DNA of 14,318 bases. Source: UBA3775 sp964625275. Lineage in GTDB: Bacteria > Bacillota > Clostridia > Lachnospirales > Lachnospiraceae. This document shows, one piece after another, positions 1-6,983 of the stretch. The stretch lies in contig CAZVBH010000059.1 of NCBI GenBank assembly GCA_964625275.1, positions 1 to 14,318 of the forward strand. The letters are read 5' to 3'. The stretch's first letter is position 1. Each line of letters begins with the position of its first letter. The position numbers and the translations under genes are program-made. The notes beneath the pieces are model-generated. The model saw nothing but the letters and a program-made list of their open reading frames with translations. It had not been told where the DNA came from and ran no database searches.

Positions 1-94
1 AGACAAGAGAAGACCTGAGCCATACAAGGGCAAGGGAATCAAGTATGCTGATGAAGTTATCAGACGTAAAGTTGGTAAGACAGGTAAGAAGTAG
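1..94 (+). CDS. rplF: 50S ribosomal protein L6, 3' end only
   Basis: The window opens inside this gene; the last 30 codons are readable in frame from position 2 to the TAG at 92-94. The residues (RRPEPYKGKG, then YADEVIRRKVGKTGKK) are the conserved C-terminal tail of L6, which binds 23S rRNA near the sarcin-ricin loop. The position immediately before rplR is the standard spc operon order. The gene is cut by the window edge, not truncated in the genome as far as can be seen. Confidence 0.95.
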   Translation, partial: DKRRPEPYKGKGIKYADEVIRRKVGKTGKK

Positions 95-109
95 AAAGGA
101 GAATAAGCT

Positions 110-478
110 ATGGTTAGCAAAGAATGTAGATCAAAAGTTCGTATTAAGAAGCACCTTAGAATTCGTAATCGTTTCTCCGGTACTGCTGAGAGACCACGTC
201 TTGCTGTATTCAGAAGCAATAATCATATGTATGTTCAGATTATTGATGATGATGCGCAGAAGACACTTGTTGCAGCTTCAACATTAGACAAGGATTTAAA
301 GTCTAGTCTTGAAAAGACTAATAACGTAGAAGCAGCATCAGCACTTGGTAAGGCAGTTGCTGAAAAAGCAAAGGCTGCAGGTATTACTGAGGTTGTATTT
401 GACAGAGGCGGATTTATATACGCAGGTAAAGTTAAGGCATTAGCAGAAGCAGCTCGTGAAGCTGGTCTGGAATTTTAG
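110..478 (+). CDS. rplR: 50S ribosomal protein L18
   Basis: A 122-residue protein, the usual L18 length. L18 binds 5S rRNA and helps place it in the central protuberance of the large subunit. The basic N-terminus (KECRSKVRIKKHLRIRNR), the motif RPRLAVFRSNNHMYVQIIDD at about 31-50 and the ending FDRGGFIYAGKVKALAEAAREAGLEF-like tail are family hallmarks. The ATG at 110 follows an AAAGGAG site by a normal spacing, 15 bases after the rplF stop. It is co-transcribed with rplF upstream and rpsE, which begins 14 bases downstream. Confidence 0.97.
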   Translation: MVSKECRSKVRIKKHLRIRNRFSGTAERPRLAVFRSNNHMYVQIIDDDAQKTLVAASTLDKDLKSSLEKTNNVEAASALGKAVAEKAKAAGITEVVFDRGGFIYAGKVKALAEAAREAGLEF

Positions 479-492
479 TAGGAGGTAATCGC

Positions 493-996
493 ATGAAACG
501 TGAAATTATTGATGCCAGTCAGTTAGAATTAGTTGACAAGGTAGTTTCAATTAAGCGTGTTACAAAGGTTGTAAAGGGTGGCCGTCATATGCGTTTTGCA
601 GCATTGGTTATCGTTGGCGATCAGAATGGACACGTAGGTGCCGGTTTAGGAAAAGCTACTGAAGTTCCAGAAGCTATTCGTAAGGGCAAGGAAGATGCAA
701 TCAAGAACATGATTTCATTACCACTTGATAAAAATGGCAGTGTTCCTCATGATTTCATCGGCCAGTTCGGAAGTGCTTCTGTTTTACTTAAGAGAGCTCC
801 TGAAGGTACAGGAATTATTGCAGGTGGTCCTGCTCGTAACGTACTTGAGCTTGCAGGCTTCAAGAACATAAGAACAAAATCACTCGGTTCTAACAATAAG
901 CAGAACGTTGTACTTGCAACAATCGAAGGCTTAAAGAATCTTAAGACTCCTGAGGAAGTTGCTGCAGCACGTGGCATTTCCGTAAGTGATTTATAA
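493..996 (+). CDS. rpsE: 30S ribosomal protein S5
   Basis: A 167-residue S5, a small-subunit protein at the mRNA entry side that contributes to decoding accuracy. The N-terminal double-stranded RNA binding fold spans roughly residues 10-75 (VDKVVSIKRVTKVVKGGRHMRF, then GDQNGHVGAGLGKA). The C-terminal domain holds LLKRAPEGTGIIAGGPARNVLELAG at about 97-121. Start chosen at the ATG after TAGGAGG with 6-7 base spacing. It sits between rplR and rpmD as in nearly all spc operons. Nothing unusual in length or composition. Confidence 0.97.
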   Translation: MKREIIDASQLELVDKVVSIKRVTKVVKGGRHMRFAALVIVGDQNGHVGAGLGKATEVPEAIRKGKEDAIKNMISLPLDKNGSVPHDFIGQFGSASVLLKRAPEGTGIIAGGPARNVLELAGFKNIRTKSLGSNNKQNVVLATIEGLKNLKTPEEVAAARGISVSDL

Positions 997-1034
997 GATT
1001 TGATGTCAGATGTTGATTGACAGAAAGGAGTATT

Positions 1035-1214
1035 ATGGCAGAGTTAAAAATAACACTTGTAAAGTCTACCATAGGTGCAATTCCTAAGCACAAGAAGACA
1101 GTTGAGGCTCTTGGATTAAACAAGACTAATTCCTCAAACATTCTTCCTGACAATGCTGCAACCAGAGGAATGGTTGCACAGGTTAAACATTTAGTAAAGG
1201 TAGAAGAAATCTAA
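1035..1214 (+). CDS. rpmD: 50S ribosomal protein L30
   Basis: A 59-residue protein, the normal bacterial L30 size. The core motif LVKSTIGAIPKHKKTVEALGL (residues about 7-27) and RGMVAQVKHLVKVEE near the end identify it. A longer in-frame reading from a TTG at 1017 is possible, but the ATG at 1035 has the AAAGGAG site 6-7 bases upstream and gives the family N-terminus MAELKITLVKS, so I use that. It lies between rpsE and rplO. Confidence 0.96.
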   Translation: MAELKITLVKSTIGAIPKHKKTVEALGLNKTNSSNILPDNAATRGMVAQVKHLVKVEEI

Positions 1215-1231
1215 TCTAAGGAGGTGCAACT

Positions 1232-1675
1232 ATGAATTTATCAGAGTTAAAGCCGGCTGAAGGATCAAAGCAGAGCGACTCATTCAGAAGAGGTCGTGGT
1301 CATGGTTCAGGAAATGGCAAGACAGCAGGTAAGGGTCATAAGGGTCAGAAAGCTCGTTCAGGAGCTCCTCGTATTGGCTTCGAAGGTGGTCAGATGCCTT
1401 TATACCGTCGTCTTCCTAAGCGCGGTTTCAAGAACAGAAATACTAAGGAAATCATTTCTGTAAATATTAGTACACTCAACAAGCTTTTCAATGATGGAGA
1501 TGAAGTTACAGTTGAAATCTTAAAGGCTAAGGGTGCTATCAGTAATCCAAAAGATGGTGTAAAAATACTTGGAAATGGAGAATTAACTAAGAAGCTCAAT
1601 GTTAAAGCAAATGCATTCAGTGCAAGTGCTGTTGAAAAAATCCAAGCTCTTGGTGGAAGTGCAGAGGTGATCTAA
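1232..1675 (+). CDS. rplO: 50S ribosomal protein L15
   Basis: A 147-residue L15, a late-assembling large-subunit protein. The N-terminal extension is Gly/Arg/Lys-rich (RRGRGHGSGNGKTAGKGHKG, about residues 20-39) and threads into 23S rRNA. FEGGQMPLYRRLPKRGFKN at about 50-68 is the L15 signature. The ATG follows AAGGAGG with 7-base spacing. The stop at 1673-1675 is a single base from the secY ATG, so translation of L15 and SecY is probably coupled, as in many bacteria. Confidence 0.97.
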   Translation: MNLSELKPAEGSKQSDSFRRGRGHGSGNGKTAGKGHKGQKARSGAPRIGFEGGQMPLYRRLPKRGFKNRNTKEIISVNISTLNKLFNDGDEVTVEILKAKGAISNPKDGVKILGNGELTKKLNVKANAFSASAVEKIQALGGSAEVI

Positions 1676-1676
1676 T

Positions 1677-3005
1677 ATGTTTTTAGATATCTTCAAAAGC
1701 TTTCGAGATGCGTTTAAAGTTAAGGATCTTCGTAAAAAATTATTTTTTACATTTTTATGTCTTGTAGTAGTTCGTATAGGATCTCAGATTCCAGCTCCTG
1801 GTATTAACCAGGAACTGGTATCTAGTTGGCTATCAAATATGAACCTGGGCTTCTTTGATGCCCTCACAGGTGGATCATTTACTTCAATGTCTATTTTAGC
1901 ATTGAATATTTCACCTTACATCACATCATCAATTATCATGCAGTTGCTTACAATTGCAATTCCAAAGCTCGCTGAAATGCAGAAAGATGGCGAGTCGGGA
2001 CGTAAGAAGATAGCTGAAATTTCTCGTTATCTTACTATCGCTCTCTCACTCATCGAATCTGCTGCCATGGCAATCGGCTTCAGCAATCAGGGATATACTA
2101 ATGATTCTAAGATTTCAACAATCATTGTCATCATTGTATGTCTGACTGCAGGTTCCGCATTCCTTATGTGGCTCGGTGAGAATATAACAGAATATGGCGT
2201 TGGTAATGGTATATCCATTATCCTTACAATTAATATTATTGCTAAGCTTCCATCAGATTTTACAAATCTCTTTGACGTATTTGTTATTAATGCCGACAGT
2301 CTTGTAAATTCAATTATAGCTGCAATAATCATTATTGCCATTGTAGTTGTTACAGTTGTTCTTATCGTTATCCTTCAGGATGCAGAGAGAAGAATTAAAG
2401 TTAACTACAGCAGAAAACTGCTTGGGGGAAGCAGAAATTATATCTTACTCAAGGTAAACACATCAGGTGTTATTCCTGTTATTTTTGCAATCTCTCTTTT
2501 GCAGTTCCCAATAATTATATCTTCATTCTTTAGTGTTAAGGCTGCAACAGGCCCTAGTGCTTCAGTATGGCAGAAAATTTTATATTTGTGTACAGACAAC
2601 AATTGGTTTAATTTTGAATCATTTAACGAATTTAAGTACACACTTGGAGTTGTTATTTATATCGCACTTGTTTATTTCTTTGCTTACTTCTATACAAGCA
2701 TTACCTTCAATCCGGTTGAGATTGCAGATAATTTAAAGAAGCAGGGTGCGGTTATACCTGGTGTAAAGCCTGGTCACAGCACTGTTGAAAAGTTAACATC
2801 AATTGTAAACAGAATCATCTTCATCGGAGCAAGCATGCTCTGTGTAGTAGCATTGATTCCAATCTTCTTTACAGGAGTATTCAATGCAAGCATTTCATTC
2901 GGAGGAACATCACTTATAATCGTTGTCGGAGTTGTACTTGAGACAATGAAGCAGGTTGAGGTTCAGATGGTTGAACGTGACTATAAGGGATTCTTGAATT
3001 CATAA
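1677..3005 (+). CDS. secY: Protein translocase channel subunit SecY
   Basis: A 442-residue polytopic membrane protein, the pore of the Sec translocon, working with SecE, SecG, SecA and ribosomes. About ten hydrophobic segments are visible. The plug/TM2 region reads ALNISPYITSSIIMQLL at 75-91. The cytosolic C4 loop has ERRIKVNYSRK at 237-247 and the C5 loop has NPVEIADNLKKQGAVIPG at 345-362; these are the ribosome and SecA contacts. The C-terminus ends ERDYKGFLNS as in clostridia. The ATG lies 1 base after the rplO stop, with an AGAGGTGA site inside the rplO end. It is followed by a hairpin and then adk. Confidence 0.97.
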   Translation: MFLDIFKSFRDAFKVKDLRKKLFFTFLCLVVVRIGSQIPAPGINQELVSSWLSNMNLGFFDALTGGSFTSMSILALNISPYITSSIIMQLLTIAIPKLAEMQKDGESGRKKIAEISRYLTIALSLIESAAMAIGFSNQGYTNDSKISTIIVIIVCLTAGSAFLMWLGENITEYGVGNGISIILTINIIAKLPSDFTNLFDVFVINADSLVNSIIAAIIIIAIVVVTVVLIVILQDAERRIKVNYSRKLLGGSRNYILLKVNTSGVIPVIFAISLLQFPIIISSFFSVKAATGPSASVWQKILYLCTDNNWFNFESFNEFKYTLGVVIYIALVYFFAYFYTSITFNPVEIADNLKKQGAVIPGVKPGHSTVEKLTSIVNRIIFIGASMLCVVALIPIFFTGVFNASISFGGTSLIIVVGVVLETMKQVEVQMVERDYKGFLNS

Positions 3006-3013
3006 TGTTATTT

Positions 3014-3050
3014 AAAGGACGGTGCAGGGTTGCGTCGTCCTTTCTTATTT
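3014..3050 (+). terminator. Terminator-like hairpin between secY and adk
   Basis: AAAGGACG (3014-3021) is the exact complement of CGTCCTTT (3036-3043). Four further inner pairs, two of them G-U, close a 6-base loop, and a T-rich tract (TTTCTTATTTCT) follows. This has the form of an intrinsic terminator or attenuator, probably partial because adk directly follows without a strong separate promoter. A weak promoter-like pair (TTGCGT at 3030, TATAAA at 3052) overlaps it. Confidence 0.6.
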
Positions 3051-3079
3051 CTATAAAAATTAACTATTAGAGGTGTTTT

Positions 3080-3721
3080 ATGAAAATTGTTATGTTAGGT
3101 GCTCCCGGAGCAGGAAAGGGAACTCAGGCAAAAATGATTGCCGCTAAATATGATATCCCACATATCTCAACCGGTGACATTTTCAGAGCAAATATTAAGA
3201 ATGGAACAGAGCTTGGAAAGAAAGCTAAGTCTTATATGGATCAGGGACTTCTCGTACCTGACGAATTAACACTTGAGCTTATCATGGACAGATTTGCTCA
3301 GCCTGACTGTGCAAACGGCTATGTGCTTGATGGCTTCCCAAGAACAATTCCTCAGGCAGAAGCTCTTACCGCCAGCCTTGCAGCTAAGGGTGAAAAGATG
3401 GATTACGCCATTGATGTAGATGTTCCTGATGAGAATATTGTTACAAGAATGGGTGGAAGAAGAGCATGTGTAGCATGTGGAGGAACCTTCCATATTAAAT
3501 TTAATCCAACTAAGGTAGAAGGAATATGTGATCTCTGTGGTGGACAGCTTACAATTCGTGATGATGATATGCCTGAAACTGTTCAGAAGCGTCTTAATGT
3601 TTATCATACACAGACACAGCCTCTTATTGAATATTATACAGGCGCAGGAATCTTAAAGTCTGTAGATGGGACACAGGATGTTAATAAAGTTTTTGAGGAT
3701 ATTCTTGCAATTCTTGCATAA
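3080..3721 (+). CDS. adk: Adenylate kinase, zinc-lid type
   Basis: A 213-residue kinase that interconverts ATP + AMP and 2 ADP in the cytoplasm. The P-loop GAPGAGKGT lies at 7-15, the NMP-binding STGDIFRA at 30-37 and the DGFPRT motif at 84-89. The LID domain carries four cysteines, Cys130, Cys133, Cys150 and Cys153 (CVAC...CDLC), the structural zinc site typical of Gram-positive adenylate kinases. The ATG follows AGAGGTG. In related bacteria adk is usually followed by map; here an 80-base gap leads straight to infA. Confidence 0.97.
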   Translation: MKIVMLGAPGAGKGTQAKMIAAKYDIPHISTGDIFRANIKNGTELGKKAKSYMDQGLLVPDELTLELIMDRFAQPDCANGYVLDGFPRTIPQAEALTASLAAKGEKMDYAIDVDVPDENIVTRMGGRRACVACGGTFHIKFNPTKVEGICDLCGGQLTIRDDDMPETVQKRLNVYHTQTQPLIEYYTGAGILKSVDGTQDVNKVFEDILAILA

Positions 3722-3732
3722 TTATGTATAAT
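3705..3732 (+). promoter_or_regulatory. Candidate housekeeping promoter for infA
   Basis: TTGCAA at 3705-3710 and TATAAT at 3727-3732 are separated by 16 bases. The -10 box is a perfect consensus and the -35 matches four of six. The site overlaps the last codons of adk and lies about 70 bases upstream of infA, so infA and following genes may have their own transcription start. Not tested; the spacing is slightly short. Confidence 0.5.
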
Positions 3733-3801
3733 AAGAAAAAACTCATTAACTGTAATTGATTTTGTAAAGCAGGATGTACGCTCAGTACAGAATGGAGGAT
3801 T

Positions 3802-4020
3802 ATGTCTAAAAGTGATAATCTTGAAGTCGAAGGAAAGGTAGTTGAAAAGCTTCCTAATGCAATGTTCAGAGTTGAACTAGACAACGGACATATAGTTCTT
3901 GCACATATAAGCGGCAAGCTTCGCATGAACTACATTAAAATTGTTCCGGGTGATAAGGTTACATTAGAAATGTCTCCTTATGATTTGTCAAAGGCCAGAA
4001 TTGTATGGCGTGACAAATAA
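3802..4020 (+). CDS. infA: Translation initiation factor IF-1
   Basis: A 72-residue OB-fold (S1-type) protein, the exact usual length of IF-1. It binds the ribosomal A site during initiation and modulates IF-2 and IF-3. Recognisable stretches are EGKVVEKLPNAMFRVELDNG at about 10-29, HISGKLRMNYIKIVPGDKV at 35-53 and the ending PYDLSKARIVWRDK. The ATG follows TGGAGG with good spacing. It is preceded by a candidate promoter at the adk end and followed by a strong hairpin-T tract, so it may also be made as a short monocistronic message. Confidence 0.97.
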   Translation: MSKSDNLEVEGKVVEKLPNAMFRVELDNGHIVLAHISGKLRMNYIKIVPGDKVTLEMSPYDLSKARIVWRDK

Positions 4021-4061
4021 ATTCGGAACCGGCTTAAAATTTGTTGCTAAAAATGAAAAAA

Positions 4062-4112
4062 CCACTTGCAATATTGTTTTTTGTATGATAGTATTGCAAG
4101 TGGACTTTTTTT
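4062..4112 (+). terminator. Intrinsic terminator-like hairpin between infA and rpmJ
   Basis: CCACTTGCAATA (4062-4073) and TATTGCAAGTGG (4092-4103) form a perfect 12-base-pair stem around an 18-base loop. The sequence then reads ACTTTTTTT, and an A-rich tract precedes the left arm. This is a textbook Rho-independent terminator, placed inside a ribosomal protein gene run 42 bases after the infA stop. Some readthrough or a downstream promoter must exist for rpmJ and the alpha operon. Confidence 0.75.
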
Positions 4113-4130
4113 GAAAGGAGTGACTTAAAT

Positions 4131-4244
4131 ATGAAAGTTAGGTCTTCAGTAAAGCCAATTTGCGAAAAATGCAAAGTAATCAAAAGAAAGGGTAACATCA
4201 TGGTAATCTGTGAGAACCCTAGACACAAACAGAGACAAGGCTAA
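4131..4244 (+). CDS. rpmJ: 50S ribosomal protein L36, zinc-ribbon form
   Basis: A 37-residue protein (MKVRSSVKPICEKCKVI...), the usual L36 length, easily missed because it is so short. Zinc ligands are Cys11, Cys14, Cys27 and His32, so this is the zinc-binding (C+) paralog. The ATG follows AAAGGAG with 9-10 base spacing, just beyond the hairpin that follows infA. infA-rpmJ-rpsM order is conserved in Firmicutes. A 276-base non-coding stretch separates it from rpsM. Confidence 0.97.
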   Translation: MKVRSSVKPICEKCKVIKRKGNIMVICENPRHKQRQG

Positions 4245-4520
4245 TTCAACCGCTATATGTGCGTTGTTACTATATTATAGTTCTTGCTTTTTGTGTTACG
4301 ATCGGTCTTTTCACTAACCCGGAAAAGGCGCGGTCAATGTGATACTGTGGATTGCAATTGTAAATATTCATGCAATTGCGGTTTTAATCCGATTGTCATT
4401 ATCTGTCGGATTAGCGATACTTGGCGGTATTGTCATGGTTTAAAGCGGCTGGCCGTAATTTACGGCAACATTTCAGGGTGACCTGAAAACTTCATTAATT
4501 TTAACGGAGGTTTAAAGTAC
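4245..4520 (+). promoter_or_regulatory. Structured non-coding leader upstream of rpsM (candidate r-protein regulatory RNA)
   Basis: There is no credible gene here, but at least five hairpins occur in series. They are 4300-4335 (five plus seven pairs with one bulged G), 4351-4382 (GCAATTG/CAATTGC plus wobbles), 4384-4414 (TTAATCCGA/TCGGATTAG, one wobble), 4452-4466 (GCCGTA/TACGGC) and 4471-4488 (TTTCAGG, loop GTGA, CCTGAAA). The last is a perfect stem with a GNRA-type tetraloop, ending 17 bases before the rpsM GGAGG. The position matches the E. coli alpha operon leader, where S4 binds, but I recognise no named RNA family. A weak promoter-like pair (TTGTCA 4393, GATACT 4416) lies inside. Confidence 0.55.
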
Positions 4521-4889
4521 ATGGCTCGTATCAGTGGTGTGGATTTACCAAGAGAGAAACGTGTAGAGATCGGACTTACTTATGTTTATGGTATCGGTAG
4601 AGTAAGTGCCGTTCGTATTCTTGAGAAAGCAAATGTTAGTCTTGACACCAGATGTAAAGATTTAACAGACGACGAAGTTGGTCGTATTCGTGACGTTATT
4701 GACGCAGAATACACTGTAGAAGGTGATTTAAAGAGAGAAATCGCTTTAAACATCAAGAGACTTCAGGAAATGGGATGCTACAGAGGTATCCGTCACAGAA
4801 AGGGTCTTCCTGTTCGTGGACAGAAGACTAAAACTAACGCTAGAACTCGTAAGGGTCCAAAGCGTACAGTTGCTAATAAGAAGAAATAA
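4521..4889 (+). CDS. rpsM: 30S ribosomal protein S13
   Basis: A 122-residue S13, a small-subunit head protein contacting the P-site tRNA and bridging to the large subunit. It begins MARISGVDLPREKRVEIGLTY, carries the helix-two-turns-helix motif in the first 60 residues (YGIGRVSAVRILEKANV), and ends in the basic tail with RGIRHRKGLPVRGQKTKTNA at about 92-111 and GPKRT near the end. The ATG follows ACGGAGG with 10-base spacing. It is the first gene of the alpha operon, after the structured leader. Confidence 0.97.
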   Translation: MARISGVDLPREKRVEIGLTYVYGIGRVSAVRILEKANVSLDTRCKDLTDDEVGRIRDVIDAEYTVEGDLKREIALNIKRLQEMGCYRGIRHRKGLPVRGQKTKTNARTRKGPKRTVANKKK

Positions 4890-4923
4890 TTACAAATGAT
4901 TTAGTCTATTAGGAGGTTAAGTG

Positions 4924-5328
4924 ATGGCTAAGAAAGTCGTAGCATCTAAGAAGACATCAGCTAAGAAGCGTGTTAAAAAGAATATTGACCGCGGACAGGC
5001 TCATATCCAGTCTTCATTTAATAATACAATTGTAACCCTTACTGATGCAGAGGGTAATGCAATTTCATGGGCAAGCGCCGGTGGATTAGGATTCAGAGGA
5101 TCTAGAAAATCTACTCCTTACGCAGCTCAGATGGCAGCAGAAACTGCAGCAAAGGCAGCAGCAACTCAGGGCTTAAAGTCAGTTGACGTATTTGTAAAGG
5201 GTCCTGGTTCAGGTAGAGAAGCAGCAATTCGTGCACTTCAGGCATGTGGCATTAATGTAACTAGTATTCGTGACGTAACTCCGGTTCCTCACAATGGTTG
5301 CCGCCCACCTAAGCGCAGAAGAGTCTAA
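4924..5328 (+). CDS. rpsK: 30S ribosomal protein S11
   Basis: A 134-residue S11, part of the 30S platform and the mRNA exit region. Family motifs are AHIQSSFNNTIVTLTDAEGN, WASAGGLGFRGSRKSTPYAAQ and the ending VTPVPHNGCRPPKRRRV. A GTG at 4921 is also in frame, but the ATG at 4924 is 7 bases from AGGAGG and gives the standard MAKK start, so I use it. It has an N-terminal lysine-rich extension typical of clostridia. It lies between rpsM and rpsD. Confidence 0.96.
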   Translation: MAKKVVASKKTSAKKRVKKNIDRGQAHIQSSFNNTIVTLTDAEGNAISWASAGGLGFRGSRKSTPYAAQMAAETAAKAAATQGLKSVDVFVKGPGSGREAAIRALQACGINVTSIRDVTPVPHNGCRPPKRRRV

Positions 5329-5347
5329 TTAAGGAGGTAAAAGAGAT

Positions 5348-5950
5348 ATGGCTAGAGACATGGGTCCTGTATTAAAGAAGTGTAGATCTCTTGGTGTAGA
5401 TCCTTCTTACTTAGGAATTGACAAGAAGTCAAACAGATCTTCAGCAAGAGCTGGAAAGAAAGTAAGCGAGTATGGCTTACAGTTAAGAGAAAAGCAGAAG
5501 GCAAAGTTCATTTATGGTGTTCTTGAGAAGCCTTTCCGCAACAATTTTGAAAAAGCTAAGAAATTAAAGTTTGGTACAACCGGTGAAAACCTTATGATCA
5601 TCCTTGAGACAAGACTTGACAATGTAGTATTCCGTCTTGGTTTTGCCAGAACTAGAACTGAGGCAAGACAGATCGTAGACCACAAGCATATTCTTGTAAA
5701 TGGAAAGGTTGTAAACATTCCATCATATTCTGTAAAAGCTGGCGACGTTATCACAGTTTCAGAGAAGGCTAGAAGCAAGGCTTCTCAGAGATTTAAGGAT
5801 GTTGTTGCTGTAACAGAAGGCAGAACAGTTCCAGGTTGGTTAGAGTCTGATAAGGAAAACCTTACAGGTACTGTTAAGGAATATCCATCAAGAGATCAGA
5901 TTGATGTTCCTGTAAATGAAGTGCTTATTGTCGAGTTGTATTCTAAATAA
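5348..5950 (+). CDS. rpsD: 30S ribosomal protein S4, zinc-free form
   Basis: A 200-residue S4, a primary 16S rRNA binder and, in many bacteria, a translational repressor of its own operon. The N-terminus (MARDMGPVLKKCRSLGVDP) has a single cysteine, not the four-cysteine zinc knuckle, so this is the C- form. The S4 RNA-binding domain covers about 92-155 (TRLDNVVFRLGFARTRTEAR, then HILVNGKVVNIPSYSVKAGD). The ATG follows AAGGAGG. Having rpsD inside the alpha operon makes S4 the natural candidate ligand for the leader in front of rpsM; that link is inference. Confidence 0.97.
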   Translation: MARDMGPVLKKCRSLGVDPSYLGIDKKSNRSSARAGKKVSEYGLQLREKQKAKFIYGVLEKPFRNNFEKAKKLKFGTTGENLMIILETRLDNVVFRLGFARTRTEARQIVDHKHILVNGKVVNIPSYSVKAGDVITVSEKARSKASQRFKDVVAVTEGRTVPGWLESDKENLTGTVKEYPSRDQIDVPVNEVLIVELYSK

Positions 5951-5989
5951 ATCTGAATACACTTTATTCGCCCAAAAGGAGGGTCGCAT

Positions 5990-6949
5990 ATGTTTGATTT
6001 TGAAAAGCCAAAGATTGAAAGACTTGAAGAAACTAAAGGTGACAGCAGACATGGTATTTTTGTTGTTGAGCCACTTGAAAGAGGATATGGTACTACCCTT
6101 GGTAATTCTTTGAGAAGAGTTATGCTTTCTTCACTTCCGGGTGCAGCAGTTACCCACATCAAGATTGATGGTGTTGAGCATGAGTTTTCCACAATTCCGG
6201 GCGTAAAGGAAGATGTTCCTGAAATTATCATGAATATCAAGAATCTTGCTATCAAGGTTAATTCTGAGTCTGACGCACCTATAACAGCTTATCTCGAGTA
6301 TATCGGTGAGGGCGTTGTTACAGCAGGTGATATCAATGTTGGTCCTGAGGTTGAAATACTCAATCCTGAACAGGTAATTGCAACACTTAATGGCGGAGAT
6401 AGCAAAATTTACATTGAGCTTACAATAAATAAAGGCAGAGGCTACGTAAGTGCAGATAAGAATAAGAGTGATGACTTACCTTTAAGTCAGATTTCTATTG
6501 ATTCTATCTACACACCAATCGAAAGAGTTAACATTACAGTTAACAATACTCGTGTTGGTCAGGTTACAGATTATGATAAGCTTACATTAGATATCTATAC
6601 TAATGGAACTATCGATCCTGAAGAAGCATTAAGCCTTGCAGCTAAGGTTTTAAGTGAACACCTTAATTCCTTCATTGACCTTTCATCCGTAGCACAGAAA
6701 GCTGAAGTTATGGCTGATCCGGTTGCTGATGTACAGGATAAGGTTCTTGAGATGAGCATTGAAGAACTCGAGCTTTCAGTTCGTTCCTTCAATTGTCTTA
6801 AGAGAGCCGGTATCAATACTGTTAAGGAATTAACAAATCGTACATCAGAAGATATGATGAAGGTGAGAAACCTTGGACGTAAATCCCTTGAGGAAGTACT
6901 TGGTAAGCTTAAAGAACTCGGTTTATCATTAAACGCTAGTGATGATTAA
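5990..6949 (+). CDS. rpoA: DNA-directed RNA polymerase alpha subunit
   Basis: A 319-residue alpha subunit. The N-terminal assembly domain (about 1-230) has the dimer motif RGYGTTLGNSLRRVMLSSLPG at 31-51. A linker follows, and the C-terminal domain (about 256-313) reads LSVRSFNCLKRAGINTVKEL and NLGRKSLEEVLGKLKELGL. Arg265, Asn268 and Cys269 fall at the same numbers as in the E. coli protein, in the surface that contacts UP-element DNA and activators. The ATG follows AGGAGGGTCGCAT. It lies between rpsD and rplQ as usual. Confidence 0.98.
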   Translation: MFDFEKPKIERLEETKGDSRHGIFVVEPLERGYGTTLGNSLRRVMLSSLPGAAVTHIKIDGVEHEFSTIPGVKEDVPEIIMNIKNLAIKVNSESDAPITAYLEYIGEGVVTAGDINVGPEVEILNPEQVIATLNGGDSKIYIELTINKGRGYVSADKNKSDDLPLSQISIDSIYTPIERVNITVNNTRVGQVTDYDKLTLDIYTNGTIDPEEALSLAAKVLSEHLNSFIDLSSVAQKAEVMADPVADVQDKVLEMSIEELELSVRSFNCLKRAGINTVKELTNRTSEDMMKVRNLGRKSLEEVLGKLKELGLSLNASDD

Positions 6950-6983
6950 GACTACTTATTGTAGCTTTTAAGGAGGAAATTAA

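Noticed and set aside
3266..3607. 113-codon minus-strand frame inside adk
   Set aside because: It is fully antisense to a well-conserved enzyme and has no recognisable domain or ribosome binding site; a codon-usage shadow.
4284..4481. Open frame of about 65 codons between rpmJ and rpsM
   Set aside because: It starts at a TTG without a ribosome binding site, has a cysteine-rich odd composition with no family resemblance, and lies across the strong hairpins; a structured RNA explains the stretch better.
4321..4500. Known riboswitch classes (c-di-GMP, THF, preQ1) in the rpsM leader
   Set aside because: None of the conserved core sequences that I know for these classes is present, and the location before a ribosomal protein gene fits an r-protein leader better.
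5896..6255. 119-codon minus-strand frame across the rpsD-rpoA junction
   Set aside because: It is antisense to two essential conserved genes and its composition follows their codons.
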